From: Emmonsiellopsis sp. PD_33
Lineage: Eukaryota > Ascomycota > Eurotiomycetes > Onygenales > Ajellomycetaceae
Length of the DNA: 39,486 nt
Direction: 5' to 3'
Assembly (NCBI GenBank): GCA_032988165.1
Contig: JANTQF010000330.1
Span: forward strand, 1-39,486
In this document: one piece after another, positions 22,233 to 33,403 of the stretch
Layout of the letters: every line of letters starts with the position of its first letter
How positions within the stretch are numbered: position 1 is the stretch's first letter
Made by a program: the position numbers and the translations under genes
Notes under the pieces: generated by a model
Databases searched by the model: none
The model's input: only the letters and a program-made list of their open reading frames with translations
What the model was told of the DNA's origin: nothing

Positions 22233-24392
22233 ATGGATTCTGGCGGGCCTGTGAACAGGAAGAGGAGCTCTGATCCTGACCTCGACAAGAAACATAGTGC
22301 CGAAGATGCCCTGCCCGGCGAGCTCATCTCTGCCGGCTCTCAGCATCTGCAGCGCAAGATCGGAGGCAAGGAGCTGCAGCTGTTCGCTGTTGGAGGCGCT
22401 ATTGGCACCTGTATGCCTTTCCAGACATGCCTCCTGATTGCTATGCATCCCAATACTGATTTCCGGGCCGCGTAGCTCTCTTCGTGCAGATGGGAGCCTC
22501 CCTCCCGAAAGGAGGACCAGCCGGGCTTTTCCTCGGCTTCATCGCATATGGCACCATCATTTTCTCAGTTAACCAATGTTTCGGTTCGTTTGATTCCTTT
22601 CTGTATCTACTTGGTAGTTCCGCCTATTGACATGCCCCCGTTCAACAGCCGAAATGGTCACCTACCTGCCCATCGCATCTCCCTTTGTCAGACTGGCCGG
22701 ATTCTGGGTTGATGAGGCCCTGAGTTTTGCAATGGGATGGAATTACTTCTTTCTAATGGGTATGTCGCATTCATCCCCCCCCATTTCTTTCACGGTCTAA
22801 CTGTATCAACAGCCTTCAGTATCCCATACGAGATTACCGCAATCAACGTACTTCTCACATACTGGACGGACAAAATCCCCGTGGCCGCAGTGGTGATGGT
22901 TTGCTTGGTCATATACTCGTGCGGCGTCAAACCCTTCCCCCCCTTACCCCCCAATCCAGGGGCTTTCAAAATGGACTGCGGCAACGCTGACATGTTACCA
23001 AAGTGTTCTCAACGGGCTTACCGTTCGCTTCTTTGCAATTTCTGAGTTCTACATGGCGTTCTTCAAGATCTTTCTCATGATGGGATTGATGATGTATACT
23101 TTTGTCACCATGGTTGGCGGCAATCCGCGCCATGATGCTTATGGTTTCCGATACTGGAAGAATCCTGTATGTGCCCTCCTTTGACCCCCCCGTATTCCCT
23201 CTTTGCCACCGCTTTTTTCAATCACTAATGGTATATTTGCTACAAGGGAGCTTTCGTCGAACACCTCGTTCCTGGAGATACAGGACGCTTCCTTGGAGTG
23301 CTCTCCTGCATGATCCAAGGCTCATTCACGTAAGCTTGCTATCCGGCATTATCCCAGCCCCTTGGAGACCACCCTCTAAATTTCATAACCACAGCATGGT
23401 GGGACCAGAGTATATTGCCATGGCAGCAGGCGAAGCCGAAAACCCCCGTAAGATCCTGCGACGCGCCTATGCCTCCTTCGTCTGGCGTCTCATGTTCTTC
23501 TTCATCGGTGGTGCGCTCTGCATTGGCATCGTCATTCCCTACAACGATAAGACCCTCGCAGAGACGATTGCCGGCAAAAGAGAAGGAAGCGGAACTGGAG
23601 CTGCGTAAGTTAAAAAGAAGAAAAAAAAAAAAAAAATCATACCATCCTTTTCAACTCTGGCACCCCATCTAATCAACACCCAGCTCCCCCTACGTAATCT
23701 CCATGGTCGAATTCGGCATCAACGGCGTCCCCGACCTCGTCAACGCGCTAATCATGACCTCCGTCCTCTCCTGCGGCAACAACGTCGTATTCTCCGCCGC
23801 GCGCACACTGCACGGGCTCGCCATCGACGGCAAAGCACCCCCCATCCTCGCCAAATGCAACAAATGGGGCATGCCATACTACTCCGTCGCCGTGGCGCTG
23901 GCCTTTTGCCTGCTCGCGCTGCTCCAACTCAGCGACAGCTCCGCAACGGTTCTGAACTGGTTCGTCGGCATCTGCACGGCCTCCTACCTGCTCAACTACT
24001 TCGGGACGGTAATTACCTATCTGCATTTCTACTACGCGCTGAAGGCGCAGGGTGTTGATCGGAAGACGTTGCCGTACCGTGGGTTCGGGCAGCCGTATAC
24101 AGCGTGGTTCGCGCTGGTTGGGACCTTCGTGATGACGCTGGTACTGGGTTATAACCTGTTTATTACGGGACAGTGGGATATCACGTCCTTCTTCACGAAT
24201 TATACCATGGTCGGGTTTTTCCCGGTGGCGTTTGTGTTTTGGAAGATTGTTAAGCGGACGAGCTATATCAGGCCGGGCATGGCGGATTTGAATCTGGGGA
24301 CGACGAAGGATGATATTGATTTGTATGAGACGTTGTATGAGCCGCCGAAGAGGGGGAAGGTTTCTGCGTATCTTAATGGGTTTTTTGAGTGA
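22233..24392 (+). CDS. Amino-acid permease (APC superfamily, fungal YAT family)
   Basis: Proton-coupled uptake of amino acids at the plasma membrane. Eight exons (22233-22410, 22476-22583, 22649-22759, 22813-22918, 23004-23166, 23247-23329, 23395-23604, 23684-24392) give 555 residues and roughly 12 hydrophobic segments. The first helix carries FAVGGAIGTSLFVQMG, the broken-helix substrate motif of the family. Later signatures are GEAENPRKILRRAY and SAARTLHGLAIDGKAP. I chose the ATG at 22233 for its GCCATGG context; an in-frame ATG at 22170 would add 21 residues. It is divergent from the DoeA-like gene and convergent with an M20 peptidase. The overall sequence recalls Dip5-like carriers, but substrate range cannot be read. 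Confidence 0.9.
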
Positions 24393-24740
24393 GTGTGGGT
24401 TTTTGGTTTTGCGGTTGTTCGTCTGGCTTTTTTGTTGGAGGGTGTGGTGCTGGGATTTTGTTGGGGGGGGGGGGTTTCGATGGAGGATTTGATCCAATCG
24501 TTCAATTCTTATCTATCCTGTATATTCTGTGAGTTGACGATGGCTACGTGCGCGGTGTGGTGGTTGGTTGTCTTTTTATTTTTATTCTTTAATCTATGAA
24601 TTAAATACCCAAGATCAATTGAAGAGACGAAATATGTATCAAATTTTATAAACTTAAACTCCTCAAAATGATACCTTCTAATTCTCGAATCAATTCCAAC
24701 CTCGCCCACCCATTCATCCACCCATCACACATACATACAT
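24393..24740. other. Intergenic region between convergent permease and M20 peptidase genes
   Basis: It contains a T- and G-rich permease 3' region with a G homopolymer at 24463-24474. No gene is seen. Confidence 0.5.
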
Positions 24741-26564
24741 CTACCCCTCCACAGCATCATCCGCATTCAACACCAAACTCGCAAAAAACAACGGCTCCCT
24801 AACAAACTCCTCAGCCCGAATAAACTCATCCGTCGTATGCGCGCGATTAAGATTCTGCACCAAATTAATCGGCGTAAATCTATAAATATTCCTCGTTAGC
24901 GCCCAGAAGAACTTCGTATCCGTGTTTGCGGGCATTAGGTACGGGGTCACGATAAGCTCCTCGTCCCCGCCGCCAGTCGCATCCTTCGATCCCAACCCCG
25001 ACAGCGGCAGCGGCAGCGGCAGCGGCTCTAGCGTGTTTCGAATCGTGCCAGACAAGACGCGGAAGCTCTCAGCGTCCACGGGCGAGACGGGCGCGGGCTC
25101 CAGGGCATCCACGCCGAAGAGGGATATCCTCCGCACCTCTGTAGAATCATGTGAGGAGGAGGAGGAGGAGGAGTGGAAGCCTTCAAAGAGCATGGAATGT
25201 TTCTGGGCAATGGGTCTTATCAGCTCCTCGTAGTGTTGCTGGACCTGGGCGATGGAGGATTCGACCGCGAGGCGCAGATTGATCATTGTCGAGGCTAGTT
25301 CGGGGATGGCGTTGATCTTCACGCCACCGTTTATTTTCCCGACGGACTGGCTCGTTTGGAAATAATACCTCATGTTGTATTCGTTGGCGAGGAGGTGGGC
25401 GAGTTGGTGTTGGGCGTGCTTATCTCCTCGGGAAACTGGGGGCAGTTTGTCGCGGATGGCTGGCGGGAAACTCTTACTTGCGCCGTCATCATGGACAGCA
25501 GCGCACTCCAGGAACCCAAACATGGGGTTCCCACGGGTAACTTTGCCGGGGAACGGGTTATTTTCAACCGCCAGCACAATCTCAGCCATGATGCCGATGA
25601 CATTGTGATCCGGCGGGTTCGAAGCGTGGCCACCGGTAGCTGTAACATTAATCCCCACATCCAGATATCCCTTCTCCGCCACGCTGACCATGGCAAACGA
25701 CCGGTCGAATTCGCGCTGGATGCCCACAGACCCTTCGTCCATGATCAGGTAGATCCCCCCATCTCCATACCTGGCATGTAAGAACTCCGCAATCGGCCGC
25801 CCACAGTTCTCCCCGCTGATTTCCTCATCGCACCCAAACGCCAGGATGACCGTGCGCTTCGGCCTAAAGCCGCTCTGGATGAGCAAGTCCACGCTCTCCA
25901 GGAGGGAGATCAGATAGCCCTTGTCATCCGTCGCGCCGCGACCCCAGATGATTTCCCCATCGTAGTGGCCTTCGTAGGGCGGATGCGTCCAGTCCGCCAC
26001 CGTATCCGCAAGCACGGGGACTACATCCTGATGGGCAAGCATGAGAATGGGCTTTGCCTCGGAAGCGGGCACGCTGCCCTCCCAGGTCAGAATCAGGCCG
26101 TGCGTGTTGGCATGGTCGAGCCGGACAGTCGCGAAGACGGCTGGATATTTGGCCTTGATGTATTCTTCGATCTTGTAGAAGATGTTCCATCGCTCGTCGG
26201 TGCCGATGGGGCCGAGGTCGTCGTAGCTCTCGGAGGGAATCTGGATGATGCCTACCAGTTTCTGGATGATTTCGTCCCGGTAGGCCGGGGAGGAGACCTT
26301 GTCGCGGATGAAGCTGTCGACTTTTGAGTTTCTGGGGGCCAGTTTGGGGACCTGGGCGCAGACGCCGGAGGGGTTTTGGGGGGTGTAGATATTCTCCCGG
26401 CTTGCCGCAGGGGATAGGCCCTCGAACAGGCCGACGAGGCGGGCAGTACCCTCTTGAACAGCGAAGAACGCCGCGAGAAGACCAATTGCAAGGGAGCTGA
26501 ATATTAACAAAGCCCGAATCCCGCTCCTCTTATCTCCATGCTGATGATTCCGTTGGCCGGCCAT
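24741..26564 (-). CDS. Membrane-anchored M20 carboxypeptidase (yeast Cps1 type)
   Basis: Zinc peptidase removing C-terminal residues, especially from Gly-X peptides, in the vacuole. Single exon, 607 residues from the ATG at 26564; the frame extends 22 codons further but without an ATG. An N-terminal signal anchor (about residues 16-36) is followed by the M20 catalytic domain: zinc/catalytic HQD (His178, Asp180), GRGATDDKG with bridging Asp213, and catalytic Glu247-Glu248 in CDEEISG. The lid domain and the final His ligand in NRAHTTDEFI follow. Length and topology match Cps1, which reaches the vacuole as a type II membrane precursor. Residues about 470-525 are a low-complexity Ser-rich insert. 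It lies next to an amino-acid permease, consistent with peptide nitrogen use. Confidence 0.92.
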   Translation of the reverse strand: MAGQRNHQHGDKRSGIRALLIFSSLAIGLLAAFFAVQEGTARLVGLFEGLSPAASRENIYTPQNPSGVCAQVPKLAPRNSKVDSFIRDKVSSPAYRDEIIQKLVGIIQIPSESYDDLGPIGTDERWNIFYKIEEYIKAKYPAVFATVRLDHANTHGLILTWEGSVPASEAKPILMLAHQDVVPVLADTVADWTHPPYEGHYDGEIIWGRGATDDKGYLISLLESVDLLIQSGFRPKRTVILAFGCDEEISGENCGRPIAEFLHARYGDGGIYLIMDEGSVGIQREFDRSFAMVSVAEKGYLDVGINVTATGGHASNPPDHNVIGIMAEIVLAVENNPFPGKVTRGNPMFGFLECAAVHDDGASKSFPPAIRDKLPPVSRGDKHAQHQLAHLLANEYNMRYYFQTSQSVGKINGGVKINAIPELASTMINLRLAVESSIAQVQQHYEELIRPIAQKHSMLFEGFHSSSSSSSHDSTEVRRISLFGVDALEPAPVSPVDAESFRVLSGTIRNTLEPLPLPLPLSGLGSKDATGGGDEELIVTPYLMPANTDTKFFWALTRNIYRFTPINLVQNLNRAHTTDEFIRAEEFVREPLFFASLVLNADDAVEG

Positions 26565-27287
26565 TGTTTCTGGCCCAATTGGCAGTGCGAGGCGAGCTTT
26601 GTTGAGAGATGAACAGGATATCCCAAGCAAGCAGTCCTGGGAGGGGGGAGCCAGATCGCCATTTATAGGCGTCTGATATACAGACCGGCCGAGTGGACAA
26701 TGGCATAACTACTACCATAGTTGCCGGGATGGATCTGATTTCGTGTTTTGACGTGGCGCTTTGCTCCCGGACGTTGGTGGGGAGTGCTATTGTAGGCAGC
26801 TGGAGGGTGGACTCGTTGGCTGGACGTGGTTAGCTTCAGTTGGTGAGTAAGGGGTCTAGAGTTAGCTATCCCTTTATGGAGAGCAGTAATTGTAAACAGG
26901 TTAACTATAGTATACTTTATGGCAGTCATATTAATATCCACCGGAGAAGAAAGAAGAGGGGTGAAGATAATAATAGAAGTTAAGTTCCTTACCCTACATA
27001 AAGAATAACAGAGAGAAAAAACCACTCCATCAATCAATCAACCATCCCATCCAGTCAACCAGTTAACAACCAATGAATTAATCATCATAATCATATCATA
27101 ACTATCATAACCTGCCTTGCTATGCCTGCCACGCCATGCCATGCCATGCCATACATATCATAATAACCATCCATCCCATACAAAGAACAGAACCAAACCA
27201 AACCAACACAAAAAACACAGTACCACCCCCCTAGCGCTGAACTATAAAGCAAAGCAAAACAAACAACCCCCTTCCTCATGTAAGTCT
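26565..27287. other. Intergenic region upstream of the M20 peptidase
   Basis: This is the promoter of the M20 peptidase and the 3' region of the stress-protein gene. It includes tandem CCATG words at 27133-27152. No ORF is supported. Confidence 0.5.
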
Positions 27288-29717
27288 CTAATCAATCTTC
27301 GCATATGCCAGCTTCTTTGGCGTGGTCAGATTATTCGACAACCGCACATTCGTGCTCTTGAACTTTGCATGTTTCTTTAGTTTCTTCCGTGCAACCATGA
27401 CGGGCACGGAAGATTTGGTGACGAGGTAGTTGGAGAATGAACCTAGGAGGACACTATAATAGAAAGATCGGGTTAGTTCTGACAATGCTGGACGACGGGT
27501 AACATAGGTAAGTAGGGAACGGAATAATCTAAATGTTAGAACTCACCCCTTAAGCGCACTCCGTCCCCTCGATCCCAGAATGACCAGAGTAGGTTCCAAG
27601 CCGTCAATCTAAGATGGTATATCCAATCAGCATATAAAGGAACAACATCACACAAATACGAAACAGGGTCAACTTACCGCCTCAGTAATTAAGTGCTTCG
27701 GACTCTTGCAATGAATGACCTCCACCGCAACCCTAACCTGCAATCTGGTCTTCCTCAACAACCTCACACACGTCTGCGAAATACTCTCAACAGCATGCAG
27801 CCTCTCCAGCTCCTGTTTCGAGATGGCCCTCGAATCCGTAGATCCGCTCTTGCTATCTGTCCCAGCACCACCGGTCCCACCAAGCTGGGTCGACGAAGTA
27901 TGCGGTGACGGAAAAGCAGAGGCTCGAATGGGATTTTCCGTCGTCTTCTCTGTCTGCGACCCGACGACGGCAGCAGCATCTAGCATCGCCTTGAATCCGT
28001 CACCAATAGCTACCGACGACGAAGGATCTGATCCCGTCCCGGCTTCTTCATCAACCGCGTATACCGCATATAGTGTATCGCCATCGCGAAGAATAGTGCC
28101 AATCGTCCACTCGAGCGCATAAACCGATTCATCACTAAGATCAGTGGCCACCAGGTACGTGCGTAATCGATGGTGACCTTGATTCGCCTCTTCTTGTACT
28201 CTCGTAAATTCGCCCCGGACGATCGTTCGGATAACCCTGTTCGGAACTGATTGGTCTATCGGGGACATGTAGACTCCGAGATTCTGGGCCTTTTTAAAGT
28301 CGGAATATTCCGCCTCATCTTCCGATCCGACTGGCGTATTTGCGCCGGAACCAGCATAGTCAAAACTATTCTGTGGATGGACACCGGTCTTTTTATGTAT
28401 CTGCCTTTCGGCCGCAGCTGGCAATGGGTCAAGCAAGGACTTGACCTTATAACTAGACGAGACATTTTTCCCTATATCGAAGACATTATATTAGCTGGAA
28501 TCAAGTCAAAGTAACCCCCCTCCCCCACGAAGGTGATACGAAAAAAACGTACGCTCTTCATCAGCCGCAGCAAGAAGACTCCGCACTTTCTGTTTGTTAT
28601 CGTTTTTGTTCATACCGTTCTCATCCGATGTAAGCTCCGAGTCTGATTTTTTGCGACTGCGCCGTCGTCCCCGGTTCATTTCCGCCTTCCAATCATCTTC
28701 ACCGGAACTCGAATCGTTGTCATCTTCACTAGAATAGTCATCCGCATTTCCATCTTCTCCAGAGTAGTAGTCCTTTTGCAATCGGACATCTCCACTTTCA
28801 GAGATGGCATCCTCTCCACGCTCGCGGCTAGTAGATGTTTTCTGAAACTTGGACAAACTTCCTCCGGCTCTCGAGAGCGCAGCATTCGATAATCGTCGGT
28901 ACGCATGATCGAGATTGATTACTTTGCCTGTATCTGTAACAAACTTTCCAGGCGTTGGCATGGGGTTGAACGAATTGTTGTTGAGCAGGCCAGAGCCCGG
29001 AGACCTGGATCGCCCGAGGCGTGCAGAGGGTGACTGAGAGTGCCGCCCTGTCATACCCATCGAAGAGTTGTGGCGCATAGTGTCCCGACCCCTTGTGAAA
29101 CCAGGCAGAGGGCCCAGATCGCCACCGGACATCACGGCTGCCATGGAGCTCGCGTGCATCGCATTGGCATTGTGGTTGGCGGGCTTCTTGCCCCCCTGTG
29201 TCACGCGCTTGGGCAGGGCCTGGTTTGGGATGCTGGGGAGCATCTCGAACTGGTAGTCGTCGATGCCCTTGTTGCGCCTCACTTCATGGAACGAGCCATT
29301 TGAGGTGTCTGACGAGCGGCGTGCCGACTCTCGCTCGCGCGTGGGGGACTTGGGGGACTTTGGCGACAGAGGCAGCTTGGGGGGTTGCTGGGCGTGGATG
29401 GGCGACGAACCGGCGCTATGGGTCAGTCGGAGGGGAGAAGGGGAGATGGGATCGAGCATGCTGCGGACGTTGGGAGCAGCAGGGCGATTGGCAGACGCGG
29501 TGACACCAACGCCCAGGCCGGCAATGGAGTTGTGTCTCTGCTGAGCCGTGGGGCCAGCTTCAGGCAAAACATCCAGCATGCTTCGGATTGGCGGCGTGGG
29601 GCTGGCATGGCGGGGAGCCTGGGGCACAGGGCGATTGGGGCGACCCTCGAGGATATCGAGGATCTCGCGACGTTCCTCGTCGAGGGCTGATTCCAGCGAC
29701 ATTTTCTTTGGTGGCAT
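27288..29717 (-). CDS. Universal stress protein (UspA)-domain protein with long disordered N-terminus
   Basis: Four exons on the minus strand, 29717-28553, 28471-27678, 27608-27547 and 27453-27288, give 728 residues. The first ~400 residues are Ser/Pro/Arg-rich and disordered, with repeated PxRSMLDP-like short motifs (three copies of RSMLD) and SP/TP phosphorylation-like sites, then an acidic SSEDDNDSSSGEDD stretch. The C-terminal part is a UspA fold split by an insert: strand RTYLVATDLSDESVYALEW, then ILGSRGRSALKGVLLGS, which carries the G-x2-G-x9-G(S) ATP-binding pattern. The intron before the UspA part uses acceptor ATATAG at 28472-28476; other acceptors break the frame. Role unknown; Usp proteins bind ATP and respond to stress. 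The start is chosen at the first ATG in the frame (MPPKKMSLES). Confidence 0.88.
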
Positions 29718-31107
29718 GGCGAAGAAGAGAAGAGGAGAGGAGGGGAGGTTGGAGGCGAGATGATGATGATGCCGGGGTTGGCTTAGTGCGTGTGGAGAAG
29801 CTTCGGAGTTGGGGTCGCGAACATCAAGACAAGACACGACAAGACACAACAAAACAACAAGACTGACTCACAGCGGAGAGAATACACAGCGAGAGTATCA
29901 GAGAATCCGCGGCAATAAGTACACAGTCCAGTGCAATCCAAGCAAAACAGCCACCCAAACCAAGCTGCGTAAACAACCCCGCGAGAGCTGTCCTCTGCTC
30001 TGCCCTACGCCCGCTGAGTGGCGTCTAATCACTAACAGTCAACTACCAGCCCTGAGAGTGAGGGGCTGAGGCTAACCACCTTCGCAGCCTATGAACTATC
30101 GCCCGGTGCTTCGGGCTGGGCTGCAGACTCGGAACACTGCAGGACAGGATACCACCGTGACACAGCGCGATCTCGGGCCAGACTAAACGGGAGAACCAAG
30201 CAGGATGGACAAGATGATGGGCAGGAAGAGAAGAAGAAGAAGAGAAGGAGAGAAGACAGAAGAGGAGCAAACGGTTAGCAATTGTGGCTGACTCTTTGGA
30301 CTGGCCCGCCGGCCGTCTTGGGTGTGGCGGGCGGTCTGTCTTGGGAGCGGATTTAGTCTCTCGGCGACAGGAATCAAGACTCCAGCCAAGCCCAGACAAG
30401 AACAGCCAAGATGAGTCGATGGATGGTCGAGGCGGGCGGCTCGCGTGGGATAGAGTCTTGGAGGCTTGGGATGGGAGCTGGAGGTGAGGTGAAGTGAGGG
30501 AAGATTGAGTATCTCTACAAGACGGTTGTTTCTACGCAGGAACAGACGACGGCGGTGTCCAAGTTTACAGTGCAAGAAAGTCCCGGACGAGACAAGACAG
30601 CTCAGCTCTCAGCGCCTGCCCTGCCCTCGCTGCGGCAGAATTGCGTGCTGTCTCCATTGTTTGTTTCCCCGGTCTGGAAAGGGGTATATGGCCGTGTCTG
30701 ATAGGAGCAAAATATATATGAAGAAATATACTCAATTGCAAACCAGGGGAATTAAACCCACGAGTTATCCTCTCTATCCCAGCCCTTGTTTATCAGTTAC
30801 ATGTGCTCACCCGGTTCTCCATCCATGCATATGTCCCTTGCTCCGATCCCGCGTAAAGAAACCCCAATCCCGATAACCATGTAGAACTTAACAGAACAAT
30901 CCCTCCCCCAAGCGCCTATCACATCGCATATCCAAACCCACGAGGAAAGGAGATCGGAATGCGGTAATCGTCCCAACACCAACCCAAATTGGCGGTGTGC
31001 AGCAACCAGTAATAGCAGTAAACATAAAAATCAAAAAAAGATTATTCCCCGCTCAGCTCATGCTATCGAACTGATTAGGTTCAAACAGCTGGCCTAGCCC
31101 CCGCTAG
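29718..31107. other. Long intergenic region upstream of the stress-protein gene
   Basis: 1.4 kb without a supported gene. Near 29825-29860 there is a run of GACAAGACAC-like words. CT/GA-rich tracts at 30220-30260 suggest a long leader or promoter for the stress-protein gene. Overlapping short ORFs on both strands look like shadows of biased composition. Confidence 0.5.
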
Positions 31108-32125
31108 TTAGCGTTTCCGCCTCTTAGTTTCCGTCGTCGCCTTCGACTCCTTCGCGCTACTTGTCTTGCGACTTGCAGTGGCTGCAAATGCTTCCTCGGG
31201 CGGTTCGTCCCCTGGCCCCCGTTTCCTCGGCCCCCTGCTCGCTTTGCCTTTCCCCCCAGATGCATATTTAGCCTCCAGATCGTCGAGAAACGTGGCAGCC
31301 CGGCTTTTCTGGCGCTGCTGAATGAGCGCAACCAGCTCGTTATCAGCATTATCGTCCCGCTTCTTTTTCTTGCTTCCTTTCCCTATCGCACCCTTGCCGT
31401 TCACCTTCTCCCCAACGCCCAACACATCCGCAAGCTCTTCCGCCTCCTCCGCCTCCCTCCTGGCCCTCGCAACCCTGGCCTCCCTCTTCCTCGCCGACTC
31501 CTGCGAGAACTTGGCGTAATCCGGCACCTCCCCAGTCTCAATCGCCGCCGTAATAATGGCACGGAACCGCTCATCGTCATCCAGCACATTACTCATCATC
31601 ACCTCTTCGTAGATCCGATCTAGATCGCCCTTACACCTCTGATACGCAGCCAGCAAATCCGCCCGCTCCTCCTCGGACCCCTGGTAGTCAAACTTGATCT
31701 TGTTGAGGGCCGAGCTATCGATGACGGTCGCGAACTGCTCGCGGAAGAAATCGACCCAGCTGAAATCGTCGTCGTCGAGGTCGAGGGATTCGGAGGTGTT
31801 GCCGGTCGTGTCGTAGCGGCGGCGACGGCGCGCGTCGGAGAGGATGGCGTAGGCGAAGGCGATTTCCTGGAAGTGTTTATGTGCCGTTTCTTTGGAGGAG
31901 GGGGCAGCTTTGTCTGTATTTTAGGGTCGATGGTAAGTTGGGTATGTTCGTTTGAGTGACGAGGGGAGGTGGCGGAGATATACCTGGATGGTGCTTCAGG
32001 GCCTTTTTCCTGTAGGCTGATTTTATCTCATCTGCTGTGGCCTTTTCGTCTATCCCTAGGACTTCATAGGGGTTGATTGAGGAGGGTGGTTCCTCGGGCA
32101 CCAGGTCCTCCTCGCGCGAAGACAT
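31108..32125 (-). CDS. J-domain co-chaperone, DNAJC9-like
   Basis: Two exons, 32125-31984 and 31913-31108, with a 70-bp intron splitting the Asp codon of HPD; 315 residues. An N-terminal J domain (about 17-85) contains the Hsp70-stimulating HPD at 46-48. It is followed by FDYQGSEEERADLLAAYQ and then RCKGDLDRIYEEV and RFRAIITAAIETGEVPDYAKF, stretches that match the conserved second region of DNAJC9, a histone H3-H4 co-chaperone in animals. The C-terminal third is Lys/Arg-rich, coiled-coil like, and nuclear-signal like (ending TKRRKR). The start is the ATG closest to the J domain. It is divergent from the deaminase gene with a CRE-like site between. Histone chaperone function is inferred from family resemblance. 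Confidence 0.88.
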
Positions 32126-32390
32126 GGTGGTTATGCTTTTCAACAGATGATGGAAGGGTTTCCTGAGGGAGTGGTGCACAATTCCAGGAGATGAAAGCAG
32201 AGTGAAGTCCAACCTAGTTAGTTCAGCCTAGAGTATAGTCAAAGCCAGAGATGTGATCCGGTTGTCTTCGCACCATCCCAGCGTTGTTTGTTCCCGTCAA
32301 TTCAATTAAAGCAACGCGACGCGTCTGGCACTTTCTCCGGAACATCAGTTTCCCCGGCCGGCCGCGGGACAAAGCCAGGGCCGTCCCCGC

Positions 32391-32398
32391 TGACGTCA
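32391..32398. promoter_or_regulatory. CRE-like palindrome TGACGTCA
   Basis: A perfect cAMP-response-element/ATF consensus lies in the 440-bp divergent promoter between the J-protein and the deaminase, 266 bp from one ATG and about 170 bp from the other. In fungi such sites are bound by bZIP factors of the AtfA type. Only sequence supports this. Confidence 0.4.
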
Positions 32399-32566
32399 TC
32401 CGTCCCTCGTTCCTGGACGAGCGCAACAAAGAAACTTGAACATCTCCAACATCGCATTCCAATGTCCAGCAAATTCAATCCTTCTCTCCCACTCGCAGAC
32501 AGAGTCTCTACACACATACAGAGATAATCAACTACTAAACCAACCCCCCCCCCACCCCCCCCAACA

Positions 32567-33403
32567 ATGCCCCCCCCCCCGCCAATCCCCAAATCTACCC
32601 ACCTCCACTACCTCCGCGCCTGTCTCTCCCTAGCAAAACAATCCCCCCCAAAGCCCACAAACTTCCGCGTCGGCGCCATCCTTCTCTCCCGCCACCAACA
32701 ACAACAGCCCGCAACCACAACCACAACCACAACCACAACCCCCTCAGACGATCCCCACCTCCAAACCGACACCATCCTCTCAACCGGCTACACCCTCGAG
32801 CTCCCCGGCAACACCCACGCCGAACAATGCGCTCTGGCAAAATACGCCGCCGCAAACGGCCTCAGCGAGGAGCGGGTTGGTGAGGTCTTGCCTCCCCCTC
32901 CCCCCGCTCCAGCAACGGCAACGGCAACGGCAACAGAAGATTCACCCCTGATAGTCCTCTACGTAACCATGGAGCCCTGCGGGCTAAGGTTGTCGGGGAA
33001 TCTGCCGTGCGTGCAGCGGATTATTAGGACTAGGGAGGGCGCGGGTGCGGATACGGATGCACAGTTGGGTGCTGGTGAGGAAGGAAGGGGGAGGAAGGGG
33101 AGGAGGGGTATTGATAAAGTGTATTTTGGCGTTAAGGAGCCGGGGACGTTTGTGGGGGGGTCGGTGGGGTGTAGGATGATGGATGAGGTGGGGGTTGAGT
33201 GGGAGGTTGTGAGTGGGCTGGAGGAGGAGATTTTGGAGGTTGCGATGGCGGGGCATGAGAAGGGTGGAGAGGAGGGGGTTAAGGGGAAAGGGGACGGGGA
33301 GGAGGTGGTGGTGGATATTGAGAATATTTCTGAGGAGGAGAGGAGGAGGCAGGAGGCCATGCCGAGGAATCCGAAGAAGAGGATGATGGAGGCGGATATT
33401 TAG
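32567..33403 (+). CDS. DRAP deaminase-like zinc deaminase (riboflavin pathway type)
   Basis: Single exon, 278 residues, with a cytidine/deoxycytidylate-deaminase fold. Zinc ligands are His84 with catalytic Glu86 in NTHAEQCALAKY, and Cys138 and Cys148 in TMEPCGLRLSGNLPC. The combination HAEQCAL and MEPC-x-RLSGN-x-PC resembles the deaminase part of yeast Rib2, which deaminates the ribitylaminopyrimidine intermediate of riboflavin synthesis. Unlike yeast Rib2, no pseudouridine-synthase domain is attached. Low-complexity inserts (poly-Thr at about 50-58; Pro/Ala/Thr at 109-123) interrupt the domain, and the tail is acidic and ends in a basic RNPKKR patch. The leader has a C homopolymer just before the ATG. 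A tRNA- or nucleotide-deaminase role cannot be excluded. Confidence 0.8.
   Translation: MPPPPPIPKSTHLHYLRACLSLAKQSPPKPTNFRVGAILLSRHQQQQPATTTTTTTTTPSDDPHLQTDTILSTGYTLELPGNTHAEQCALAKYAAANGLSEERVGEVLPPPPPAPATATATATEDSPLIVLYVTMEPCGLRLSGNLPCVQRIIRTREGAGADTDAQLGAGEEGRGRKGRRGIDKVYFGVKEPGTFVGGSVGCRMMDEVGVEWEVVSGLEEEILEVAMAGHEKGGEEGVKGKGDGEEVVVDIENISEEERRRQEAMPRNPKKRMMEADI

Noticed and set aside
23748..24497. 249-residue minus-strand ORF opposite the permease's last exon
   Set aside because: Antisense shadow of a biased coding exon.
30183..30575. Overlapping ORFs in the 1.4-kb leader of the stress-protein gene
   Set aside because: CT/GA-rich composition opens frames on both strands; no domain.
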